A stretch of DNA of 64,000 nt. It comes from Piezodorus guildinii. Its lineage: Eukaryota > Arthropoda > Insecta > Hemiptera > Pentatomidae. Position numbers and translations under genes: made by a program. Below, in pieces: positions 61,601 through 64,000 of this stretch. The stretch lies in NCBI GenBank assembly GCA_023052935.1, contig CM041298.1, positions 54,753,813-54,817,812 on the forward strand. The letters are read 5' to 3'. The notes under the pieces are model-generated. The model saw only the letters and a list, made by a program, of their open reading frames with translations, searched no databases and was not told the origin of the DNA. Within the stretch, counting starts at the first letter, position 1, and each line of letters opens with the position of its first letter.

Positions 61601-63782
61601 AAAAAGGTAATTTTTAAAAATAATATCTCTTTTAAATTCTGAAAAAAAAAAAAAATATTAATACAAGCAAATTACAAGATATTTAGACTTATATAGTGGG
61701 AAACATATAATTTCAGAGCCTAATTGTTTTAAAGTGCCAAAATCCATAAAGGTTACTGCTGCTTTTTTAACTCGACTGAAAAATTTTATTAGTGACAATG
61801 TTCCAAATTTAAATATTATATGAGCCCTAATATCCATCAAGTAGTTATCTAGTTAAACATGTTTTTATAACATTATTAATTACTAGTTTCACAACTATAT
61901 TTCACTTTTATATAATATTTAATTTGTAACTACCATATATCTTTACAATTATATATATTTTTAAATGAAATGACAATCAATTTTATGCTGGGGCTATTAG
62001 TTACCTAAGAATAGCAAAAAATGTTCACAATTAAAGACATTTGCCTGGTCTTTTTAAGAAATCAGCATTGAAAAGGAATAGACTGGTATCAATGACTAGG
62101 CTTTATCTAAAATTTAAAATTTTACAAATGTTGAGAAATTGATAGTTCAGGAGGAGACAAACAATCTTGAAAACCAAAAGAACTTGTGGTAAGTGTGTAA
62201 GGAGGCTTTTCCACTATGAAGTATCAGAAAAGATGGATACCAATTGAAAATTGTCGATGGAAAGAAGGATATATTCTATAATTATTTGTAATTAATTTAA
62301 TTGAACTAATTGAATTAGTTTGCACTTTATTCAACAAACAAGCTATCGAATGAAATTCAGATTTCATTTAGATCCTAAAATATCGAACTTTCACGGTAGC
62401 AACCTGAAATGTATAAATATTGCAATAACATACAACTATTAAAACTAAAAAAGTGTATACAGATAAAAACAAATGATTCAACATCATAAATAAATTTATA
62501 TATATATTAAGATTTAACATTTTTCATTGTTTCTTTCAGGTGAATGAATATGCAAAGAATGTAAAGATAAAGCAAGATCTGAATAAAACACAATTAAAAT
62601 TTAAGCAACCAACCAACGAGCGAATAACAATCCCCTCCAATAAAAATACTAATAAATTCAATAATACTGTGGACTGTGCTTGCGAAGTAAGTGTAATGAT
62701 AAAAAAAAAAAAAAAAAGAAATCTCTTATTTTAATTCCTCAACTTTTGACAATTACTTTTTTAAAAATTTGAACCCTTCATCGTAAACCTATGATATCCT
62801 ATAAATGCCCTACAGTATCTTTTAATAATATTCCGCTTGTTCCAGTTGAACAGATCCACTATCTACATGACAAACCTCTAACATGGAATCCCCACACTAG
62901 ACAGAAACAACAAGAAACTGCTCACCGCTTTCAGTTACTTCAACTTACTTACTAGACTAACACTTACTAGACAGAAACTCTAATCTTCCACTTAACTACA
63001 AAATACTCATCTACATGACCATCATAAGGCCTATCTGGACTTACGGGGTTGAGCTTTGGGGCTCCACTAAACCGTCAAATTCTTCCCCCTTCAATCCTTA
63101 CAATCCAAAATCTTCAATACTCCTTACTTTGTCACGAATAAGCTCATCCATAAAGACCTAAATATTTCTCATGTAGCTCATTTGGCCCAAACCAGGTATC
63201 AGTCCTTCCATGACAAACTCCCCTCCCACTTTAACCCACTAGTTTCAATTCTAGCTTCCTCTTCCATTCCTGACAATCCTCTGAGGCGTCTAAAAAGAAG
63301 ATGGCCTCGAGACCTTCTAGTTTAGATTACCTATTGGAGTGCTGCCAATGGGCAGTTTCTCTTCATGTCTTTTTCATCTGTTTTATCTAACACCTAATTT
63401 ACTAGATGTATTAATCAATACAGTTGTAAATAAATGAATAAATGAACAAAACAAAAAAAAATTGAGATATGGATTTACACATTTATATTATTAATTTGAC
63501 CAATGAATTAATGAAATAATACAATAATAATTGTTTTATTTAATGGTTATAATTATAAGTCCAGTCTTTTTCTGTTTTAGACCATAAAAATAATTAAATT
63601 TATCTTCATTAATATGATAAGTTTAAGGGAATGTGGCATATACTGAATATTAAATTAAATCATTTATTGCATTGAAAATGTTGTTTTTAGGTTTGCGATA
63701 AAGACAACATCAGTTCATCATTTCACTGGGATATTCATTTTGGAGTAAATAAAAACCAGTACAAAATAGACTCATTTCCACA
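23501..63782 (+). CDS. TTLL6: Tubulin polyglutamylase, TTLL6/TTLL13-like (16 exons seen, 3' end beyond window)
   Basis: The joined exons give 684 complete codons, with all intron phases agreeing and GT…AG at every boundary. The enzyme adds glutamate chains to tubulin tails on axonemal and cytoplasmic microtubules. The TTL/ATP-grasp core includes [50 protein letters not shown] (about residues 186-200), [12 protein letters not shown] (230-241), [31 protein letters not shown] and the metal-binding LLEVNHSPSF (Glu377, Asn379). Exon 10 matches the basic microtubule-binding segment that follows the core ([27 protein letters not shown]). The N-terminus is unusual, with two CxxC motifs within about 16 residues. 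TTLL6 and TTLL13 cannot be separated here. The upstream in-frame TAA at 23483 supports the start at 23501. A poly-repeat intron load makes the gene over 40 kb. Confidence 0.93.
23673..23799 (+). CDS. TTLL6: TTLL exon 2
   Basis: Carries the second CxxC (KCMEC), a polar linker and a basic KPKKIK end. The donor GTATGG splits a Lys codon (phase 2), matching exon 3 across a 7.36-kb intron. Confidence 0.8.
23861..23898. repeat. (TA)n microsatellite
   Basis: An AT-dinucleotide run of about 38 bp in TTLL intron 2. Confidence 0.8.
23899..26323. other. TTLL intron 2, left part; possible decayed LINE
   Basis: AT-rich. About 24640-25100 read on the minus strand faintly resembles a LINE polymerase C-terminus, but stops are too dense to be sure. 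No other feature is recognised. Confidence 0.35.
26325..26641 (+). mobile_element. SINE-A, full-length plus-strand copy
   Basis: The head has box A-like TAGCTGGGTGGTTAGCATAA and box B-like GGGTTCAAATC. The body has GGATTTTTTAATGG and CCGTCCTTCGGAGGGGAC, and the tail is (AAAT)n. An imperfect duplication (ATCTATGAGT/ATCTGTGAGT) flanks it. Confidence 0.88.
26642..27503. other. TTLL intron 2 DNA, no feature seen
   Basis: AT-rich with two A-runs near 27290 and 27380. The segments at about 26695-26735 and 27070-27100 carry TTGAGACGTTGATTTCCAAA in opposite orientations, an inverted repeat about 360 bp apart. No coding frame is seen. Confidence 0.5.
27505..28412 (+). repeat. Rep-A copy 4, most complete (about 0.9 kb), reference copy
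   Basis: It starts AAAAATCTGGTGCGGGCAAC, then ACTTTCACTTAC at 27530-27541, and ends with the exact inverse GTAAGTGAAAGT at 28396-28407. Inside are TTTCCAACGGTATATCATAC, AAGCCCTGTCAGACCA, a CA-rich run (28252-28281) and GACTCAGGAGACCCTAAAA. No frame longer than about 30 codons is seen, so it is non-autonomous. The class is unknown: the inverted ends suggest a DNA transposon, but no clear target duplication was found. Confidence 0.8.
28745..29031 (+). mobile_element. SINE-A copy with 13-bp target duplication
   Basis: ACCTGTTAATATA occurs at 28732-28744 and 29032-29044. The head is somewhat mutated (GTAGTGGCTAGCATAACAGC; AGGTTCAAACC). The body has GGATTTTTTAATGGGAGTAA, and the tail is (AAAC/AAAT)n. 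Confidence 0.88.
29210..29510 (+). repeat. SINE-B copy
   Basis: It shares with 41893-42220 the blocks GAGCAG(A/G)(A/G)TGGT, TTCTCTG(A/G)GT, CAGAATA(A/T)T(T/G)…TTTATTC, and the end GACCCTTCATGGATTGTA. The head could be tRNA-derived, but the boxes are degraded. Confidence 0.65.
29659..30502 (+). pseudogene. Jockey-type reverse transcriptase fragment
   Basis: Two overlapping frames (to 30318 and 30302-30502) cover the RT palm and thumb. The palm has [39 protein letters not shown] and catalytic YADD (about 29992-30003), then [16 protein letters not shown]. The thumb follows with [17 protein letters not shown] frameshift lies near 30290 in an A-run, and the N-terminal RT and endonuclease are missing. 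It is inactive. Confidence 0.85.
30755..30852 (+). repeat. Tandem repeat, about 20-bp unit, five copies
   Basis: Units of the form ATGTATTTTCAATTATTTT repeat with small changes in the 3' UTR of the LINE. Confidence 0.8.
31159..31312 (+). CDS. TTLL6: TTLL exon 3
   Basis: Encodes [20 protein letters not shown] and the [20 protein letters not shown] segment, matching the start of the TTL domain. Acceptor TTTTTTTCCAG, donor GTAAAT, ends in phase 0. Confidence 0.92.
31570..32215 (-). repeat. Rep-A copy 5
   Basis: Minus-strand match: TTTTAGAGTCCCCTGAGTCT, a GT run extended into an (ATCT)n microsatellite (about 31652-31687), CTGACAGGGCTT, and the terminal GGTAAGTTAATTTC region. Confidence 0.72.
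31652..31687. repeat. (ATCT)n microsatellite
   Basis: About eight to nine units of TATC next to a GT run, inside a Rep-A copy. Confidence 0.9.
32409..32539 (+). CDS. TTLL6: TTLL exon 4
   Basis: Encodes [20 protein letters not shown] and [17 protein letters not shown], a hallmark of TTLL6/13. Donor GTATGT splits a codon in phase 2; joining to 33784 gives [14 protein letters not shown], aligned without a gap to the family. Confidence 0.93.
32660..33459 (-). pseudogene. LINE polymerase fragment in TTLL intron 4
   Basis: On the minus strand, frame 33459-33088 reads [29 protein letters not shown], and [20 protein letters not shown], the region after the RT active site in RTE-type LINEs. Downstream pieces at 33060-32660 match the rest of the C-terminus in broken frames (GRRRAGG-like and [12 protein letters not shown] segments). 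RT catalytic part and ends are missing. Confidence 0.75.
33784..33940 (+). CDS. TTLL6: TTLL exon 5
   Basis: Encodes the ATP-binding [19 protein letters not shown] and ICQVYVSK. Acceptor TTTGTTTTTAAAG, donor GTATGT, phase 0 at the end. Confidence 0.92.
34262..35300 (+). mobile_element. 5'-truncated LINE, RT C-terminus and 3' UTR
   Basis: Frames read [40 protein letters not shown], and [20 protein letters not shown] (34387-34659). The tail ends CCAGAATAAAATTT plus (CTTT)n at about 35279-35299, as in the copy at 12843-13530, so they are one family. Stops after 34659 break the frame. Confidence 0.8.
35431..35531 (+). CDS. TTLL6: TTLL exon 6
   Basis: Encodes [20 protein letters not shown] and [13 protein letters not shown], core ATP-grasp strands. 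Acceptor TATTTACAG, donor GTAAGC, phase 2. Confidence 0.94.
35620..35896 (+). mobile_element. SINE-A copy, diverged
   Basis: ATAAGAGA flanks it (35612-35619 and 35897-35904). Head GCAGCTAGCATAGGAGCC and GTGTTTAAATCC are degraded boxes; body and tail blocks match. Confidence 0.82.
35905..37027. other. TTLL intron 6 DNA, no feature seen
   Basis: AT-rich with scattered short frames; none resembles a known protein and no repeat boundary is visible. Confidence 0.4.
37028..37265 (+). repeat. SINE-A copy, 3' end missing
   Basis: Head GTAGCTAGCATAATAGC with GGGTTCAATCCC, body GGATTTTTTAATGGGAGTAA and CCGTCCTTCGGAGGGGA. It stops near GTAGCATCATC without the AT-rich tail. Confidence 0.85.
37364..37492 (+). 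CDS. TTLL6: TTLL exon 7
   Basis: Encodes [20 protein letters not shown] and [15 protein letters not shown]. Acceptor CCCCTAATAG; donor GTCTGT is weak. The following intron is only 68 bp. Confidence 0.92.
37561..37786 (+). CDS. TTLL6: TTLL exon 8
   Basis: Encodes [40 protein letters not shown] and [20 protein letters not shown], ending at the catalytic Glu. Donor GTAAGA, phase 0. Confidence 0.95.
37787..39400. other. TTLL intron 8, no feature recognised
   Basis: AT-rich, with an A-run near 38539. About 38600-39350 is slightly richer in GC and contains short frames, none with recognisable similarity. Confidence 0.4.
39401..39600 (+). CDS. TTLL6: TTLL exon 9
   Basis: Encodes [20 protein letters not shown], including the metal-binding Asn of the E-x-N motif, then [12 protein letters not shown] and a variable linker ending SSQR. 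Donor GTAATT, phase 2. Confidence 0.94.
39895..40260 (-). pseudogene. Mariner transposase catalytic-region remnant
   Basis: Frame 40197-39895 reads [37 protein letters not shown], and [20 protein letters not shown] followed by [11 protein letters not shown]. These match the mariner catalytic region around the first and second Asp (WWDxKG and xDNARxHxS). The expected His before DN is changed ([10 protein letters not shown]). The C-terminal and N-terminal parts are frameshifted. Confidence 0.85.
40469..40722 (-). mobile_element. SINE-C, tRNA-derived, inside the mariner
   Basis: On the minus strand the head reads GTGGAGCCCGTGGCTGGTCT (box A) and GCGAGTTCGAATCCCAGCC (box B), a good tRNA-like promoter. 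The element ends in a T-run on the plus strand (a poly(A) tail). TTAACATT flanks it (40461-40468, 40723-40730). It is GC-rich compared with its surroundings. Confidence 0.85.
40964..41069. repeat. 53-bp tandem duplication in the mariner
   Basis: Two head-to-tail units start AATACTAAGCTAGTT at 40964 and 41017 and differ at a few positions. Confidence 0.9.
41465..41672 (+). CDS. TTLL6: TTLL exon 10 (microtubule-binding segment)
   Basis: Encodes [18 protein letters not shown] and [20 protein letters not shown], matching the conserved basic stretch after the TTL core of TTLL6/7/13 that contacts tubulin tails. Acceptor GTATATAG, donor GTATTC, phase 0. Confidence 0.92.
41893..42220 (+). repeat. 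SINE-B, most complete copy
   Basis: Begins GAGCAGGGTGGTCAAGTGAA (box A-like) with GGGTCCTGGGTTCCATTTCC (box B-like), then a body shared with 15640 and 29210, ending CCAAGACCATTCATGG. The tRNA origin is plausible but degraded. Confidence 0.65.
42293..43722 (-). repeat. Rep-A copy 6, split by a LINE tail
   Basis: Minus-strand Rep-A pieces at 42293-42600 (TTAGAGTCAACTAAGCCCAAA, GTGTGTGT) and 43350-43722 (AAGCTAAAG, GGAAAGTTGTGTGTTGTGTGC) flank a LINE fragment at 42620-43349. Confidence 0.68.
42620..43349 (+). mobile_element. 5'-truncated Jockey-type LINE tail, family J2
   Basis: Broken frames give [20 protein letters not shown] and [20 protein letters not shown], the end of a Jockey RT. The 3' UTR ends CAATAAAGTTGTAAATGTCA. 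A second copy lies at 62765-63445 on the same strand. Confidence 0.8.
43786..44035. repeat. Mariner-derived MITE-like fragment
   Basis: Its left part (GGCAAATAACTC…GAGTGAAATAAAA…TAGACGTAAA) and right part (TAATACTAATCTAATTTTAAG, ATTACAAATAAGGTAAACAA) match the two ends of the mariner at 39638-41242 with the transposase region missing. Confidence 0.7.
44492..45859 (+). pseudogene. Jockey ORF1 (gag-like, three zinc knuckles), frameshifted
   Basis: Three pieces cover it: from the ATG at 44492 to a TGA at 44654, then 44653-44970, then 44951-45859. The shifts fall near 44620 and 44940. The last piece has [20 protein letters not shown] (the domain preceding the zinc knuckles in Jockey-type Gag), then [27 protein letters not shown] and a third [12 protein letters not shown] knuckle, followed by a Gln/Pro-rich tail. 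The protein would bind LINE RNA. The N-terminal portion is diverged. Confidence 0.85.
45849..46205 (+). pseudogene. Jockey ORF2, endonuclease N-terminal part
   Basis: It overlaps the end of ORF1 by 11 bp. It reads [20 protein letters not shown] and [20 protein letters not shown], the start of the AP endonuclease including the N and E catalytic motifs. An in-frame TAA at 46188 precedes the RTE insertion point. Confidence 0.85.
46218..49451 (+). mobile_element. RTE-type LINE nested in the Jockey element
   Basis: GTTATGTTTAGC at 46206-46217 and 49452-49463 is a 12-bp duplication of Jockey ORF2 sequence. The insert has a GC-richer 5' UTR (46218-46520), one long ORF and a very short AAG-rich 3' end directly after the ORF, as RTE elements do. 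Several stops and shifts show it is inactive. Confidence 0.9.
46520..49462 (+). pseudogene. RTE ORF2: AP endonuclease, reverse transcriptase, C-terminal domain
   Basis: Order along the element: [20 protein letters not shown] (endonuclease start), a TGA at about 46667, [15 protein letters not shown] (46950), frame change near 47235, then 47251-48594 with [67 protein letters not shown] and [11 protein letters not shown]. After a TGA at 48592, [10 protein letters not shown] (RT active site) is at about 48658. The end (49025-49462) reads [20 protein letters not shown] and [20 protein letters not shown] with a GRRPRGRPR motif. All usual domains are present but broken in at least four places. Confidence 0.88.
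49455..51668 (+). pseudogene. Jockey ORF2, rest of endonuclease and reverse transcriptase
   Basis: The frame resumes in phase after the [23 protein letters not shown] (endonuclease GDxNAxH), [10 protein letters not shown] and [15 protein letters not shown] at 49881 interrupts; the same frame opens again and from 50136 runs 510 codons. RT motifs are [80 protein letters not shown] and catalytic YADD (about 51091-51102). The C-terminus [20 protein letters not shown] ends at 51668. Confidence 0.9.
52458..52523 (+). CDS. TTLL6: TTLL exon 11
   Basis: Twenty-two codons, [20 protein letters not shown] and two more, in phase 0-0. Acceptor ATTTTTCAG, donor GTAAGC. No domain match; it continues the tail after the microtubule-binding segment. 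Confidence 0.78.
52524..53821. other. TTLL intron 11, left part, no feature seen
   Basis: AT-rich; no coding similarity or repeat boundary is seen. Confidence 0.45.
53822..54110. other. GC-richer island of unknown origin in TTLL intron 11
   Basis: About 290 bp, clearly richer in GC and CpG than the flanks. The plus strand has a 65-codon frame (53862-54059) with [20 protein letters not shown] and [19 protein letters not shown], and the minus strand is open for 97 codons (54109-53816). I do not recognise either. It could be a retroposed exon or a fragment of an unknown mobile element. Confidence 0.4.
54274..54535 (+). repeat. SINE-A copy, diverged
   Basis: Head GTGGTGTAGTGCTTAGTATAAC and GTGTTCAAACC, body AGGATTTTTAATGAAAGT and TTCTTCGGAGGGGA, tail (AAAT)n at 54518-54535. 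Confidence 0.85.
54570..54665 (-). repeat. Rep-A fragment, copy 7
   Basis: Minus-strand match to the GT-rich part: ACCAAGTACCACAAAAAGGT, then GTGTTTGTGTATG and GTCTAGCTCGAAAA. Confidence 0.65.
54670..55180 (+). pseudogene. LINE C-terminal fragment with CPxC motif
   Basis: Frame 54862-55122 reads [38 protein letters not shown]. This is the pattern that ends many R1/I-type LINE ORF2 proteins (LxxLLTGHxxFxxYLHRFG…CPxC). It is GC-richer than the intron. RT is not present. Confidence 0.6.
55355..55860 (+). repeat. LINE 3' end related to the copies at 12843 and 34262
   Basis: CTAGCCCGTTCTATTAGCTTTTGGAAT…CTTCCTTCAAACATCC…GTGCTCCTTCTCTTTCC encodes, in broken frame, the same LPSNIHxAPSLS ending. A TTGGCCAG motif follows before AT-rich DNA. 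A (TA)n run lies at about 55660-55702. Confidence 0.65.
55861..56458. other. TTLL intron 11 DNA, no feature seen
   Basis: AT-rich; an ATA-trinucleotide run lies near 56110-56130. No frame or repeat is recognised. Confidence 0.4.
56473..56523 (-). mobile_element. Tiny 5'-truncated SINE-A insertion (51 bp)
   Basis: Only the 3' 51 bases of SINE-A on the minus strand (tail plus AACGTCCCTTTATGCTACTG and TGGCTAATCAGG). AACAAATATTTGTT occurs on both sides (56459-56472, 56524-56537), a 14-bp target duplication. Confidence 0.85.
56538..57552. other. TTLL intron 11 DNA, no feature seen
   Basis: Mixed composition. No frame with recognisable similarity, and no repeat boundary seen. Confidence 0.4.
57553..58740 (-). 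repeat. Rep-A copy 8, split by a LINE tail
   Basis: Minus-strand Rep-A: CTTTCACTTACCTCC at the left, AAGGTCTGTGTGTGAG, then after the insert the TTTATAGCCTGCATTGTAC and CTGACAAGACTTAAA blocks, ending GAGGTAAGTGAAAGTTGTGT near 58690-58709. The inverted terminal motif is present at both ends, supporting the boundaries. Confidence 0.78.
57770..58124 (+). mobile_element. 355-bp 5'-truncated LINE tail with 15-bp target duplication
   Basis: ATATGCCTGAGATGT occurs at 57755-57769 and 58125-58139. The insert ends in (ATT)n. In broken frames it encodes a LINE ORF2 C-terminus: [20 protein letters not shown] followed by [13 protein letters not shown], and in another frame [17 protein letters not shown]. 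Confidence 0.85.
58741..59414. other. TTLL intron 11, right end, no feature seen
   Basis: AT-rich; ends at the exon 12 acceptor. No feature recognised. Confidence 0.4.
59415..59447 (+). CDS. TTLL6: TTLL exon 12 (33 bp)
   Basis: Eleven codons, [11 protein letters not shown], between acceptor CATATTCACAG and donor GTAAGT, phase 0-0. Composition and splice sites support it, but it is short and lacks family similarity. Confidence 0.65.
59641..60325 (-). repeat. Rep-A copy 9
   Basis: Begins TTTTACTTCCACTTAC, then AAATATTTAATAGGGGAAAA, AAAAAGGTCTGCGTGTGTG, GTCTAGCTCGAAAACGATAA and TTATATACCGTTG, in the minus orientation. Confidence 0.75.
60668..60721 (+). CDS. TTLL6: TTLL exon 13 (54 bp)
   Basis: Eighteen codons, [18 protein letters not shown], with acceptor TTTGTCTAAG and donor GTAAAA, phase 0-0. 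Confidence 0.68.
60784..61325. repeat. GC-richer insertion, possibly a SINE or composite repeat
   Basis: It begins with a box A-like GTGGCTGAGTTGGTTAAGAC. The segment TTTCCCAGTAGG is matched by CCTACTGGGGAAA about 75 bp later in inverted form. The minus strand holds GGTTCAAGGACAG, a box B-like motif. Composition differs sharply from the intron. No target duplication or coding match was found. Confidence 0.5.
61484..61606 (+). CDS. TTLL6: TTLL exon 14
   Basis: Forty-one codons starting [20 protein letters not shown], phase 0-0, acceptor TTGATATTCTAG, donor GTAATT. Unstructured-looking tail without a recognised domain. Confidence 0.75.
61607..62539. other. TTLL intron 14, no feature seen
   Basis: AT-rich; the A-run at 61641-61653 is the only notable feature. 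Confidence 0.4.
62540..62686 (+). CDS. TTLL6: TTLL exon 15
   Basis: Forty-nine codons from [20 protein letters not shown] to NNTVDCACE, polar and Asn/Lys-rich. Acceptor TTTCTTTCAG, donor GTAAGT, phase 0-0. Confidence 0.76.
62765..63445 (+). mobile_element. 5'-truncated Jockey-type LINE tail, family J2, second copy
   Basis: Same family and orientation as 42620-43349: CATCGTAAACCTATGA, ATTCCGCTTGTTCCAGTTGAACA, GGCCTATCTGGACTTACGGGG, CTAAAAAGAAGATGGCC and a TTGTAAATAAATGAATAAATG end. Frames are broken. Confidence 0.8.
63691..63782 (+). CDS. TTLL6: TTLL exon 16 (last seen)
   Basis: Encodes [20 protein letters not shown] and [10 protein letters not shown]. Acceptor TTGTTTTTAG, donor GTAAGT, phase 2, so at least one further exon lies beyond the window. 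Confidence 0.78.
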
Positions 63783-64000
63783 GTAAGTAAACTTATATGA
63801 AATAGCTAATACTTGATTTTATATTTAACTAGAATAGCTTCCCCATAAAAAAATCATAGCTTACATAATCCAAGACAGTTTTTAGACTATTCTCCCACAG
63901 GAAGCACCTATACTTGAAGTAATAGGATTTATATTCAGGAGAAGTACATCACTCACTTTATTCGCTCTTTGACTATCCTCACGTGTAGATTCAAGTTAGA

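Overview
The window is AT-rich eukaryotic nuclear DNA, most consistent with an arthropod and probably an insect. The evidence is spliced GT-AG genes with long repeat-filled introns, Jockey- and RTE-type LINEs, a mariner, a hAT MITE, tRNA-derived SINEs and a Ty3/Gypsy element primed by tRNA-Leu. The species cannot be named from the sequence. There is no rRNA, true tRNA gene, operon or CRISPR array.

Left part (1-23.5 kb): a 324-bp hAT-type MITE lies at 366-689. A recent, complete Ty3/Gypsy retrotransposon (875-7392) follows, with 561/560-bp LTRs that I see differing by one base and a TTAT target duplication. Its Gag begins with a SAP motif and a coiled coil. Its Pol carries, after the integrase, a macrodomain resembling the ADP-ribosyl-hydrolase TARG1/OARD1, with both catalytic residues present. 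This is the most unusual item in the window. Next come diverged repeats, a one-exon FERM-domain (ERM/merlin-like) gene at 13788-14855, and a minus-strand LINE derivative (18047-20008) that keeps ORF1 and both ends but lacks its reverse transcriptase.

Right part (23.5-64 kb): one host gene on the plus strand, a TTLL6/TTLL13-type tubulin polyglutamylase, fills the region. I could place 16 exons (23501-63782, about 684 codons, all phases agreeing), and the gene runs off the right edge. It encodes an ATP-grasp TTL core followed by a basic microtubule-binding segment and a divergent tail. Its introns are swollen by insertions. These include a Jockey LINE (44156-51941) with 10-bp target duplications that was itself split by an RTE-type LINE (46218-49451, 12-bp duplications), a decayed mariner (39638-41242) carrying a SINE, and several 5'-truncated LINE tails. 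Three SINE-like families and at least nine copies of an unclassified ~0.9-kb repeat bounded by ACTTTCACTTAC inverted motifs are also present.

The only likely host protein genes are the FERM gene and the TTLL gene. The other long reading frames belong to mobile elements, and most carry stops or frameshifts.
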